From assembly GCA_963712955.1 (NCBI GenBank), contig CAVQKF010000004.1, positions 519,036 to 583,035 of the forward strand: DNA of 64,000 nucleotides, read 5' to 3'. Source of the DNA: DATFVJ01 sp963712955 (GTDB lineage: Bacteria; Actinomycetota; Actinomycetes; Streptosporangiales; Streptosporangiaceae). Made by a program: the position numbers and the translations under genes. This document shows, in pieces, positions 8,961 to 18,646 of this stretch. Within the stretch, counting starts at the first letter, position 1. The number at the start of each line of letters is the position of its first letter. A model generated the notes under the pieces. It ran no database searches, was not told the DNA's origin, and saw only the letters and a program-made list of their open reading frames with translations.

Positions 8961-9465
8961 GACGCTTCGTCTCGATAACAGGCGGTGGGTGATGTCCGGG
9001 CGAGTTCTGCTGAGCTGACTCTATGCGGCCCGCCGAACGCCCGCCGGGCCGCTCCGGACTCAGCCAGCGGAACGCTCGCCAGCATCGGCCGACAGCCGGG
9101 TAGCGCCTGCTGTCCGCTGCGGTCGGCGTGCTTCGCGCGCCCTTTAAGAAAGGCAGTAGGGAAAGTTCTCACGGGGACTTTTTTGGATTTTTTGCCCGGC
9201 CAGCTTGACTGCGAGACGGTGGCTTCGCTGAGACTTGCTGCGTTACTAGAGTGAGCATGCGGGCTCGAGGTCGGCCCACGGAAACGGTTCCTCGCGGGCG
9301 GGCATCCCGAGATGGGAATCCGCTGGCGTGAGGCATTTGGGTGAGTGAGGAGATAATCGGTGGCGACTAACGGTTTTGGCCATCAGGCCCCGAGTTGACG
9401 CACGATCCGGGCTGCGGTTGGGCTGCGGTGCCTCGGCATCAGCTCAGCGAACGGAGGGGCTTGCG
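8961..9465. other. intergenic region between divergent genes
   Basis: This 505-bp stretch separates the divergent DUF2252 gene and the YihY-like gene. It contains two T-runs (around 9178-9196) and no recognisable coding sequence. It presumably carries both promoters; I cannot fix a -10/-35 pair with confidence. Confidence 0.5.
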
Positions 9466-10365
9466 ATGGCTGGTGGTCGGGTGGATACCGGGAGCGTGCG
9501 GGGCAATCGGCTGGTGCGCTGGGGGGAGTGGCGGCTCGAGCGCCACTCGAGCGGGCGACTCGGTAGCCTCGTCCTCGGCTGCCTGCGTCGCTACGCCGAG
9601 TCGAGCGAGAACTCTGCTGAAGCGCTGGTCCTCGGCACCTTCTTGTCAGTCATCCCAGCGCTGCTTGCCGTCTATGCCCTTGCCGATCTGTCGTCCGGCG
9701 CGGGCAACGGCATCGCTCAACATCTGACCTACCGCCTCCATATTCATGAACCGGCCGCCGCGCTGGTGGCATCAGCATTCGGGAGCGAGGCCAGCAATGC
9801 GGCGGCCGCCTCGGTCGTCGGTCTGCTGGGCTTTCTCATCTTCGGGCTCGGACTTGGGAAGATCGTTCAGGACGTCTACGCCCGGGCCTGGCGGATCCGT
9901 GTCGGCTCGCCGACTGACCGGTGGCGCTTCGCGCTCTGGTTCGTCGTCTCGACGGCCCTGTTGGGTCTGCAGGTGGCAGAGGAATCGGTTGTCTCATCGC
10001 TGGGCTGGGTGCTGTTCAGCCCGATCGGGCTCGCTGTCCTCGTCGCCTTCTGGCTTTGGACGCCCTGGCTTCTGCTGCACCGCCAGATAGAGCTGCGCCG
10101 GCTGCTTCCGGGCGCCCTGCTCGTCTCGGTGACCTACATGGGCGCGGCGACCGTCTCCGAGTTCGTACTCGGCTACTGGATCACCGACAACGGACGCTTC
10201 TTCGGCTCCTTCGGCGTCGTCCTCGCCCTGCTGGCGTGGGGGCAGGTGGTTGCAGGGATCTGGCTCGTCTGCGGCATCTTCTCGCCTGTCTACGCCGAAT
10301 GGCGCGACGGCTGGAAACGCGATGGAGCCTCGCCCTTCTCCTACCGTGAGCGCGCCCCCGATTAA
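9466..10365 (+). CDS. YihY/BrkB-like inner membrane protein
   Basis: The protein has a cytosolic N-terminus followed by five to six hydrophobic helices: LGTFLSVIPALLAVYALADL, VVGLLGFLIFGLGLG, LWFVVSTALLGLQV, PIGLAVLVAFWLWTPWLLL, LLPGALLVSVTYMG and FGVVLALLAWGQVVAGIWLV. The order and the late VLALLAWGQ helix fit the YihY family, of unknown function. I chose ATG 9466 because a GGAGGGG box lies just upstream. The frame is open from 9376, but that part has no family likeness. Alone on this strand, divergent from DUF2252 and converging with the HAD gene. Confidence 0.65.
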   Translation: MAGGRVDTGSVRGNRLVRWGEWRLERHSSGRLGSLVLGCLRRYAESSENSAEALVLGTFLSVIPALLAVYALADLSSGAGNGIAQHLTYRLHIHEPAAALVASAFGSEASNAAAASVVGLLGFLIFGLGLGKIVQDVYARAWRIRVGSPTDRWRFALWFVVSTALLGLQVAEESVVSSLGWVLFSPIGLAVLVAFWLWTPWLLLHRQIELRRLLPGALLVSVTYMGAATVSEFVLGYWITDNGRFFGSFGVVLALLAWGQVVAGIWLVCGIFSPVYAEWRDGWKRDGASPFSYRERAPD

Positions 10366-10541
10366 ACTGAGAACTGAAGCAGGCACATCGAACGGTGTAC
10401 GTCAGGCAGGGACTCCCAGCGTAATCCGAGCTCCTGCAATACGCATTGGTGCGCATTTGCCAAAGGACCTCTACGAGTTCACGAGTTCGGCGCTCCGCCT
10501 CGAGGTGGTACGTCCGCAGACGGTGACAGCGCGACTGGCAG

Positions 10542-11222
10542 CTACGTCGTCTTCTCGCGTGCGTGCCCGCCAAGAGACCGGAGAATCTCGTCAAGCTCGG
10601 CCTGTGCCGCACTGGTCAAGACCAGGTCTGCCGCCGTAAACCGCGCCGGGTTTGCGTGGGGGTTCGGGATGGCCACGCAGCGCATCCCGGCCGCCTTGGC
10701 CGCCGCGACGCCGTGCGGCGAATCTTCCACCGCGATGGCCTGCGCAGCAGACAGCCCCAGGCGGTGCAGCGCCAGCAGGTACACGCCCGGATCGGGCTTC
10801 GGTGTGGGCACTTCGTCTCCGCAGGCAATGAACTCAAACCGCTCCAGGCAGCCGACACCGGCCAGCAGCCCGCCCACCCACTCACGCGGCGAGCTACTGG
10901 CCACCGCCAAACGGATCCCCAGGTCCTGCGCCTTGCCCAGCCACTGCGGAATGCCCGGCGACAATCCAAGGGTGGAATGCAGCCGATTGCGGTAGGCGAT
11001 CCGCCGCGCATGGCTGGCGTCACGGTCGTAGGCCGGACCTACGACCCGGGCGAGTTCCGCGTACCGCTCCTCCGTGACATCGCCACCGTGGTCTGCGAAG
11101 AACGTGTCCAGATCGAGCTCCAGCCCATGCTGGCGCCATTCGTGCTGCCAGCTGGCGAGCATGGAGCTCTCGGTGTCCATCAGCAGTCCATCGAAGTCGA
11201 ACACCACTGCCTCGACCACCAC
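10542..11222 (-). CDS. HAD-superfamily hydrolase, beta-phosphoglucomutase-like
   Basis: All four HAD motifs are present: VFDFDGLLMDTE (nucleophile and acid Asp), VASSSP (motif II Ser), the Lys in TPKPDP (motif III) and VEDSPHGVAAAKAAG (motif IV). The cap domain is helical (subfamily IA), as in beta-phosphoglucomutases and sugar-phosphate phosphatases. The likely start is one of two consecutive GTG codons (11222 or 11219). The frame is open further up to 11276, but the HAD fold starts at VVEAVVFDFDG. The protein is about 226 aa, normal for the group. Substrate is probably a small phosphorylated sugar. Confidence 0.85.
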   Translation of the reverse strand: MVVEAVVFDFDGLLMDTESSMLASWQHEWRQHGLELDLDTFFADHGGDVTEERYAELARVVGPAYDRDASHARRIAYRNRLHSTLGLSPGIPQWLGKAQDLGIRLAVASSSPREWVGGLLAGVGCLERFEFIACGDEVPTPKPDPGVYLLALHRLGLSAAQAIAVEDSPHGVAAAKAAGMRCVAIPNPHANPARFTAADLVLTSAAQAELDEILRSLGGHAREKTT

Positions 11223-11410
11223 GCAAAGCAGTATCCCGCCTCGGGACGTGAGGTAGGGCTTGGGGCGCCCGAACACGCGAATGGTGACACGACGCCGTTA
11301 TGTGGCGCGCCTCGCGTCAGCCGTTCACTACCCGGTGCAGCCTCGCCTGCCATAGAAACCGGGGCCAGCCAGCCCCAGACCTCCGGCAGTCGGTGGTCCC
11401 GACAACGCAA

Positions 11411-13685
11411 TCACTGTGGCTGCGGGAGGGTGTGATAGGTGATGGGCCGGCCGTCGCCGGGCAGTGTGGGCGGGCTGGTGTTGATCTCGGCGAGGAGCAG
11501 GGTCAGGGCGCGGGCGACGCGGGGCTGGCCGGGCCGGTCCAGCGTCACGGTGATGCTCTTGGGCGTGTAGGTGATGGTTCCGCCGAGCCCGCGGATGATC
11601 GTTTCCCGGGTGATGGCCCGGTACTCGTCGTCGTCGTCCAGGTAGGCGTTGAGGTGGCGGGCCAGGTAGTGCTCGGCGTTGGCGGCCAGCAGGCGCAGGA
11701 CCAGTTGCAGGCAGCGCCGGTTGATGTGCAGGATCGCCCGGGTGGCGGCCGGGTCGATCTCGTTGGCCGGTAGCTTCGCGCGGTGCTTTTTGCGTTCGGT
11801 CTGGGCTGCTTCCAGCGCCCGCTCGCAGGCTGTGATCTTCTCGTGGGCGCGGGGGATCAGCACGCTGTTCTTGGCGGCTGCGGGGATCGTGTGGTCGGCC
11901 AGCAGTTTCGCCAGCGCGGTCTCGGCGTTGGTCAGCGCGGTCTTCGCGGCGGTCTGGGTCTTCTTGGCGGTGGTGTAGGCCGGGTTGGCCTTCGGCTTGG
12001 TGTTGGTTACCTCATCGGCGGTGTAGTCGGCGAGCATGTCGAGGCCGTAATTGACCATGTCGTACTTGAACATGTTCTCCTCGGCCCACCGGCCGCGCAG
12101 CCAGCCGGTCAGCTCGGCCGGGCATGCGGTGAGCCCGGCCGGTGATCGCCTGGGCGGCCATCTTTCCGTGCTCGAACAGGGAAAGCTGCCGGACCGGTTG
12201 GTCGTAGTCCTTCAACGTGGTCAGCTCGTCGGTCCAGGCGACCTGGCGCTCGCGGTGCCCGCGCAGCGTGATGGTCTGCAGGATCGGCAGGTGAGCGGTG
12301 GCCTGCAGGGGGGCGCGCCGCCAGGTCAGCCAGTCGTACCCGGCCGCGTCCACCGCGGCGAAGGTGGACGGGAACGCGGCCCCCCGGTCGAACACGATCA
12401 ACGGCCGGCTGGTCTGGCCGGGCTTGGCATCCGCTGGCAGCGCGTCGGTCAGCGCCGCCAGCGCGGGCGGCAGTGTGGAGCACAGCGCGGAGGGTTCCCC
12501 GGTGGTGAACGCGATCGCCCGGCCGGCCAGGTCGCAGATGTAGGTGTCGTCGTGTCCCTTGGTGGGCTTGCCGCGGCGCGGGTTGCGGCCCAGCGCGACC
12601 GGCTGATGGCCGGTGTACTCGGCCAGATGGTCATCGGCCAGGTACACCTGCGCCTCGGCGGGCTCGATCGCGAGCATCTGGCTCGCGAGGCGGCGCTGCA
12701 GCGCCAGCGGGTCGCACCCGTCGGCCAGCGCGGCCAGGCGTTCCCGCCAGGTCCGCAGCGACGGCAGGCGCGTCAGCCCGGCCAGCAGCCCCGCATCGGC
12801 GCCGGTGAGATGCTTGGTCTGCTCCAGCGTCAGCGCGCCCAGCGTGAACGACATCTGGGTGCACACCAAGATGCCCAGGTCGTCCACCGGCGCGCCGGCG
12901 CCCGCAGCCGGCGCACCCGTCCCGGCCGCCAGCAGGCCCCGCGCGCCGATCCGGTCGGTGAAGGCGTGCACCAGCATCGCCCCCGCATACCGGCACGCCA
13001 CCGTCCCGGTCCCGGTCCGCGCCGCCACCCGCCAGGTCACGCCCTCCCCTCCGCCGTCCCCATCGACGCCGGCGGTGCCGTCGGGCCCGGCGCCCGGGGG
13101 GCTGTCGCCGCGGTGCTGCCCGCCGTCGTGATCTGCGGTGCCGGCCGGTGCGCCAGCGCCGGCGGGTGCGGCGGGCTCGTCGTCCGCGCCGGGTGCGGGG
13201 GGGCGGGTGCCGTCGGTGTCGCCGGGCCAGGCGTCGCCGGGCAGGGGGTCGGGGGTGGCCGGCACGCCGTGTTGTTTGAGCAGTTCGGAGATCCGGGACC
13301 GGGACATGCCCAGCTTGCGGCCGATCTCGGCGTGGGTGAGGCCCTGTCCTGCCCAGGTGCGGGCCTGCCGCAGCTGGGTGGGGCTGAGCAGCGGCGGGCG
13401 GCCCATCTGGTGGACCAGGCCCCTGGCGCCGTGCTCGCGGTAGCGGGAGCGGATCCGCGACACCTGGGAGGGCAGGACGCCGAACGCGGCGGCGACGGTC
13501 TTGCCCTGGAAGCGGCTGCCTTCGGTGAGCGCGCAGATCGTCAGGTCCCGCATCTCCAGGTCATCGGCGCGGAAGGCTGACAGCAGCATCGGGCCGGCGT
13601 GCACCGCGACCACCCGGCCGTCGCCGGTGCGGGTGACGGCCAGCCGCCAGGGAGGTGGCATGCCGGGGAGCTGCTGGGCGCTCAT
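11411..13685 (-). pseudogene. transposase with two N-terminal HTH motifs, frameshifted
   Basis: Reading leftward from 13685, the first frame has an HTH (FQGKTVAAAFGVLPSQVSRI) and a second one (LTHAEIGRKLGMSRSRISEL). A long Pro/Ala/Gly linker follows, then a DDE-like core with VYLADDHLAEYTGH, RPLIVFDRGAAFPSTF and TWRRAP. Around 12135-12145 the homologous reading moves to a second frame (ELTGWLRGRWAEENMFKYD), which runs to the stop at 11411 and includes a coiled, Lys/Ala-rich helix pair. Joined, the protein would be about 760 residues. The single indel makes it a pseudogene or a sequencing error. I did not find clear terminal repeats. Confidence 0.7.
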
Positions 13686-13695
13686 GAAGGTCAGT

Positions 13696-13710
13696 ATCTT
13701 CTCTGAAGAT
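13696..13710. promoter_or_regulatory. short dyad in AT-rich promoter region of the transposase
   Basis: atcttc-tct-gaagat lies 10 bases upstream of the transposase start, in an AT-rich stretch (13690-13730) that stands out in this GC-rich DNA. It is a plausible promoter/operator for the element. Function is inferred from position only. Confidence 0.35.
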
Positions 13711-13911
13711 CACAATAAGCTTACTTTTCGGCCTCTGGGAGGTGACAGTTTCCTCAGCTCACAGGGGCCTTTCCGCACGGCCGGACCGGCCGCGCGCGGC
13801 CCGATCGGGCACCGGCGAGGCAGCTTAAGCGGACCCCGATTGGGCGGGAGCTGGATTGCTGACATCCCGACATCGACGGCCGGGCGGCGAACCCCAGGTC
13901 AGGCCAAGGAC

Positions 13912-15739
13912 TCAATTAACGATTACCGGAGGTCTGAGCCCAGGCCCGGTGATCTGGGGCCGGGCCATAAGGCCGCCAGGAGGGTAGGCGGTGTCGAACC
14001 ACTGGGTGAAGAACTGATCGAGCAGTGCACCGCAGGCCGCGCTGTGGTCCGGGAGCCAACGGCGGAAACCGTCCTCCAGCTGCGCCTCGGTGATGTTCGC
14101 GCCGCCGCGGCGTCGCTGGATCTGCTCGAGTGCGCTGGCGAAATTCGCCTTGCCGAGGATCTGGCGCAGGGCGATGTAGGCGCTGCCCGGGCGGGTGTAC
14201 GTGGCGTCGCCGCTGAACAGGCCGAATGGTGTCGGGTCCGACGGTGACGCCGTCCAGAAGCTGCCCCTGCTGTTGTAGTTCGTGTTGAACTGCTTGATGA
14301 GGCTCTGCTCGAACGCGCGCTGGCCGGCCCGGGAGAACGGGCCGCCCGCAGCCGTCTCCGCGTTGCGGGCCGCGAAAAGGTATTCGCCCAGCGTCGCGAG
14401 GCCTTCCTTGAAGAAGGTCAGATTGTAGCTGGCCTCCGTGACGTTGTCGCCCCACCACTGGTGCATGTTCTCGTGATTGAACGTATCGAGGTCGATCTGG
14501 CCGCCCGAGAAGGTGATCATGGTCTGCATCTCCTCCTCGAAGCTGGCCGACGGCGCCGACCACAACGCCTTCCGAGGTGAATGGGTACCGCCCGTTGAAG
14601 ATGCTCTGGAACTCGGTAATGTCCTCCTGCTGGTTCATGATCGCGAGATTCTTCTTCTTCTGCGCCGCGCTGAGGGAGCTGGCCTGCGCCTGATAGAACT
14701 TGATGCCGCTGCGGGCGGTCCGCTGCGTCAGGTCATAGCCGCCGACACTGTCCTCCACCAGGTAGCTGGCGACCGGTGCGGGTGAGTGCCAGTGCCAGGT
14801 CACCGAGCCACCGGGGAAGTTGGCGTCCGGCCGATGGCGCCGGTGGGACACGAGCATCCCGTTGGCAAGCACGGTCTTACCTGCGTTGACCGTGTCGTAG
14901 AAGTCATACGTCGGCTTGGCGCTCGGGTGATCGTTGAGCGGCATCCAGTCCTCGGTGCCGACCGGCTCGGTGGTGACGAAGCCGCCGTCGCCCGCCGGGT
15001 TGTCCGACCTGAACCATCCTTCCGTGGTGCCGTCTCCGTCAGTGTGCACGCCCGGCCTGCCGGTGTAGCTAACGGTGACCGTAAATGTCGATCCGTCCCT
15101 GATCGGTGAGGACGGCGTTATCACCAGCTTGTTGGCTGGGCATTGCGTGCCGTTCTGCAAGTTCTGCCTGGCCGGGTCGGTGGAGGTCAGTTCCGGTGAG
15201 CAGGCCGGTGGTAGCTGGTTGTTGTCCGGGCCACCGACCGGGCTGAGCTGTGAGGCCTCGTGGGCCATCGGGTTGGGGTCGCTGGGCCCGTGCGGGTCGC
15301 CGGGGTAGGTTGGCTGGACGAAGGTGAAGGTGGCCAGTCTGCCGTTCACCCTGACAGAGCTGACGGCCATGTCCGGGCCGGCCAGGGTATTGGCAGCAGA
15401 CCTGCGCTCGAAATCGAGGCTGAAGCTGGTCAGGCACTGCGTGGCGCGGTCGGTGAGGTCGACGTGGTTGCCAGGCAGGAACATGTTCGTGGTGGCGTTG
15501 TAGACGAGGTGCACATTGGTGTGCAGGCTGGCGTAGCCGCCGTTGCCCGTGTCCGGGTAGAGGTGGTCGCCGAAGCGGGAGAGGGTATGGGCGCCAGGGG
15601 AGCATTGCCCGCCGCCATTGCCCCCGCCATGTAACGACCCGGTGTTACCCGCGAGCGCTGACGGGCCCAGGCCCAGGCCCGCCAGGCTGAGGGCAAGCAC
15701 GGTAGCCAGGGCGGCGCCTAAGCGGCGAAGGGCCATCAT
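13912..15739 (-). pseudogene. secreted M1-family (aminopeptidase N-like) metallopeptidase, frameshifted
   Basis: The start ATG 15739 follows an AAGGAGAG box. A clear signal peptide follows (LGAALATVLALSLAGLGLG ... ALAG). The first frame covers the N-terminal M1 domain up to about base 14565 (TEDWMPLNDHPSAKPTYDFY, FNGRYPFTSEG). The catalytic HENMHQWWGDNVTEASY with its downstream FFKEGLA (HExxH...E zinc motif) is in another frame, which continues to the stop at 13912. One indel near 14560-14570 separates the two. Restored, the protein would be about 607 residues and exported. All key residues are intact, so sequence error is as likely as decay. Confidence 0.8.
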
Positions 15740-16021
15740 CAACTCTCCTTGTCTTTCTGACCGGGCCGGCGGGTCCAATCCTTAGGGTCGCATTACCAGT
15801 ATTGCTTCCATGGAATGTCGGTACATGGCAATAGCGTAGATTCCGACTGGATCACCCAGTTTTGGGCAGCAGCGGATCGCCGTTTGTCGCGACGGACAAT
15901 GCGCCGTGCGTCAGCCGGTTTATCCTCCGCCATCGTCAGCATGTGCTCCGGGTCGCCATGTCTGAGCGTCTGGACGCTACGCTGGCGGTCAGCGAGGGCC
16001 TGTGCTTGAGACCGGCGGGGG

Positions 16022-16369
16022 ATGATGATCTGGTCCGACCACGAAGAAGCCCTCTACCAGCTTCGGCGGCGCCGCAAGAGGGCTTTGCAGCAGCTCATGC
16101 TTGTCACCCTGGCGCACACCGTCGGTGCCATCGTGTTGGACACGTACACCAGGCACCATCGGGCCCTTTACGTCCTGACCGTCTTGGCGTTCGTCGCGTC
16201 CCTTGCCGGGGTCGGTTCGGTCGCCGTGCTGGGAGCTCGGTGGGGGCTGAACAGCAACGCCGCCGAGAGCTGGTCCGCCACCCGGCGACGCAGTTCCGGC
16301 CAGCGGGCCCAGCGTGCACGCAGGGAGCAGGCCCTCCATGACGGGACGTGGCGTCCACAGCAGCGATGA
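16022..16369 (+). CDS. small two-helix membrane protein, unknown
   Basis: The 115-residue ORF has a basic N-terminus (EEALYQLRRRRKRALQQ), a hydrophobic segment (LMLVTLAHTVGAIVLDTY) and a second, stronger one (LYVLTVLAFVASLAGVGSVA). A charged tail follows (ARREQALHDGTWRPQQR). I do not recognise a family. The arrangement looks like a real inner-membrane protein rather than a chance frame. It starts about 280 bp from the divergent M1 peptidase and ends 101 bp before the VOC gene. Confidence 0.5.
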   Translation: MMIWSDHEEALYQLRRRRKRALQQLMLVTLAHTVGAIVLDTYTRHHRALYVLTVLAFVASLAGVGSVAVLGARWGLNSNAAESWSATRRRSSGQRAQRARREQALHDGTWRPQQR

Positions 16370-16470
16370 CGACCGTGATCCGCGGGCTTCCGGGCGGCTG
16401 CGCACCCGGGCGGGCTGGCCTGCACCTGAGATACTGGCCTGTCGGCAAGATTGTGGTGCAAGATGGTTGC

Positions 16471-16842
16471 ATGCTCGACCACCTGTCCATCCAGTGCGCT
16501 GACGTAACGGCGAGCGCAGCGTTCTATGACGCGGCACTCGCCTCGCTCGGCGGACGCCGGGTGATGGAATTCGGGGATGTCATTGGCTTCGGCGTCCCGC
16601 CCAAGCCAGAATTCTGGCTCGGCCCGCGGGCAACCGGCGAGGGGTTCCGTGAGTCGCATATCGCGTTCTCGGCACCCAGCAGGGCTGCAGTAGACGCGTT
16701 CTTCCGGGCAGCGGTTGACGCTGGCGCCGAGATCCTGCACGAACCCCGCGTCTGGCCGGAGTACCATCCGGACTACTACGGTGCCTTCGTGCGCGATCCC
16801 GACGGCAACAACGTCGAAGCTGTCTGCCACACCCCTGAATAG
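16471..16842 (+). CDS. VOC-family (glyoxalase/dioxygenase fold) protein
   Basis: The protein begins MLDHLSIQCADVTASAAFYD, the typical start of a vicinal-oxygen-chelate domain, and ends GAFVRDPDGNNVEAVCHTPE, its typical last strand with a metal-binding Glu. The N-terminal His (LDHLSI) and the ESHIAF His supply other metal ligands. Length (123 aa) is usual. The frame extends upstream to 16348, but the extension is unlike the family, so I use ATG 16471. Likely a glyoxalase-like or resistance-type enzyme. Specific reaction unknown. Confidence 0.8.
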   Translation: MLDHLSIQCADVTASAAFYDAALASLGGRRVMEFGDVIGFGVPPKPEFWLGPRATGEGFRESHIAFSAPSRAAVDAFFRAAVDAGAEILHEPRVWPEYHPDYYGAFVRDPDGNNVEAVCHTPE

Positions 16843-16860
16843 CCCGCCCATGGCTGTCTC

Positions 16861-16914
16861 GCAGGCTCGAACGGCTAGCCTGGGCCCGCAGGCTCGAACG
16901 GCTAGCCTGGGCCG
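16861..16914. repeat. tandem direct repeat, two 26-27-bp copies
   Basis: gcaggctcgaacggctagcc followed by tgggcc occurs twice in succession, just after the VOC gene and before the convergent S53 peptidase gene. Role unknown. Confidence 0.8.
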
Positions 16915-17055
16915 ACGGCGAGCCTGACCGGGCGGCGGGGCCGACCAGATCGTGCCGTTCCGGACGAGGCGAGTCCGGGCGGGACCCTGCCAACGAGCCC
17001 TCGCCGCCCACAGCCCTCGCCGCCCACAGCCCACCCAAGCCCTCGCAGTGCGTGG

Positions 17056-18339
17056 TCAGTACTTGAACCCAGCGGACGTGTGCGGTGTGCCGAGGCCGGT
17101 CGGGCCGTCGTAACCCTTCACCGCGTTGCACAGGTACGCGTGCGAGCACTTGCCGTTGTGGCCACCGATGACGTCCCAGAGGCGGCTGGCGTGCCTGTAC
17201 GGGTAGCGCGCCGGGTACGTGTTCCTCGCCGGGCTGCCTGCCCGCGCGTACACGGCCGCGATGATCGGTGAGGAGGCACTCGTGCCGCCCGCGACGTTCC
17301 AGCCGACGTTCAGGCCGACAGACGGATCCGGGAACGTGTCGTACAGCGCGACGCCGGTGTTCGGATCGGCGACCGCGGACACGTCACCGACGGTCCTGTG
17401 GGTGGGGCAGCCGCTCTTCTTGGGCTGCCAGCCCGGCTTGTAGCTGTACGTGGAGCAGCCAGATCCCGTCCCGGACCAGGCGCGCTCGGACCAGCCACGC
17501 TTGTTCTTCGCCCGCCTCAACGACGTTCCGCCGACCGCCGTGACGTACCTCGAGGAGGCGGGGAAGTTGACAGCGTAACCAGAATCACCTGCGGCGACCG
17601 TCACCGCTACGCCCCGGTGGTTGTAGAAGTGGTTGTAGCTCGTCGCTTCGCCCTTGAACTCACGCGCGCCGTAGCTGTTGGAGACGAACTTCGCCCCGAG
17701 CCTCACCGCTGTATTGACGCTGGCGCCCAGGTCGGTGACCGTTGTCGACTTGGCTTCGACGAGGAGGATGTGGCACGCGGGGCAGGTCGCGCTGACCATA
17801 TCGAGGTCGAGGGAGATCTCAATCGCCCAGTCCGCGTTGGCGGCGGGCAGGGCGCTGACGCTGCCGCTCTCGCTGACCTTGCGGAAGCAGTGGTTCGCGG
17901 TCGTGCAGGCAGGAAGGCCATACGTGTGACGGTAAACGGCAAGGTCGCTTCCGGAGTTCGGGTCGTCGAAGGCGTCCACGATGGCGACCGTACGGCCGGC
18001 GCCCGCCGTAACGGAGGTCAGGTCGTAGGCCTTCCGCAGGCCGGTGGCTCCGTATCCCGGTGGTAACGCGTTCGGGGTCGCCACCTGCGGCGTCATGGCG
18101 GCGCGGACAATCGAGAAGCACGTGAAGTGACCGGCTTGAGCTGGCGGGCAGGCCCAGCGGAAACCCGTCTGGGTGCTGCTGCTTGCGGACGCGAGCCTGG
18201 CGCTCGTCCCGGATGCGTTCATCCAGGCGAGCACGAGCGCGGCAGCAGCGGCGAGCGCGCCGGCTGGAGCAGCCAGCGCAGGGAGATGCGCATGTGTCCT
18301 CCGTGGTGGGGCGGCGCTCCCGTGCGGACAGGAAGGCAC
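17056..18339 (-). CDS. secreted S53 (sedolisin-type) serine-carboxyl peptidase
   Basis: Sedolisin hallmarks are all visible: ADWAIEISLDLDMVSA (catalytic Glu and Asp), VAAGDSGYAVNFPASS (oxyanion Asp region) and GGTSASSPIIAAVYA (nucleophile Ser). Cysteines (ACTTANHCF, ATCPACH, GCSTYSY) suggest disulfides, as expected outside the cell. A hydrophobic stretch (LAAPAGALAAAAALVLAW) near the start looks like a signal peptide. The start is uncertain: GTG 18339 keeps the frame but has no good ribosome site. An ATG at 18293 with a strong GGAGGAC box is in another frame, so a one-base indel in the leader is possible. Confidence 0.8.
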   Translation of the reverse strand: MPSCPHGSAAPPRRTHAHLPALAAPAGALAAAAALVLAWMNASGTSARLASASSSTQTGFRWACPPAQAGHFTCFSIVRAAMTPQVATPNALPPGYGATGLRKAYDLTSVTAGAGRTVAIVDAFDDPNSGSDLAVYRHTYGLPACTTANHCFRKVSESGSVSALPAANADWAIEISLDLDMVSATCPACHILLVEAKSTTVTDLGASVNTAVRLGAKFVSNSYGAREFKGEATSYNHFYNHRGVAVTVAAGDSGYAVNFPASSRYVTAVGGTSLRRAKNKRGWSERAWSGTGSGCSTYSYKPGWQPKKSGCPTHRTVGDVSAVADPNTGVALYDTFPDPSVGLNVGWNVAGGTSASSPIIAAVYARAGSPARNTYPARYPYRHASRLWDVIGGHNGKCSHAYLCNAVKGYDGPTGLGTPHTSAGFKY

Positions 18340-18646
18340 CGCGGGCGTTACGGGATCAGACCACCGCGAGCCCGTCGGTGCGCCGCAGCGTCCGGACGGG
18401 ACCCTAGCCAACTTCACCGATCGTGGGCGGCGTATCGGCGTACATCGAGACATATCCGATACGGCCCGAGGCCCCGCGTTCTGCCCTGGCCGCAGGCACC
18501 AGTTTGTGGTTACACGGCTCTCGTTTGCCATCACCGCTGCGTGCCCCGCCGCGTTTGCCGTATTCGACGGACGACGAGGATGTGGGATTGGGCATCGCTG
18601 GGCAACTCTGAGCAAACCCACCTGAGATCAGGCGGACAATCGGGTC

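Noticed and set aside
12051..13580. Long plus-strand ORF (509 codons) opposite the two-HTH transposase
   Set aside because: It is the antisense shadow of a GC-rich gene; residue composition is Gly/Arg/Val-rich with no domain, while the minus strand has clear HTH and DDE motifs.
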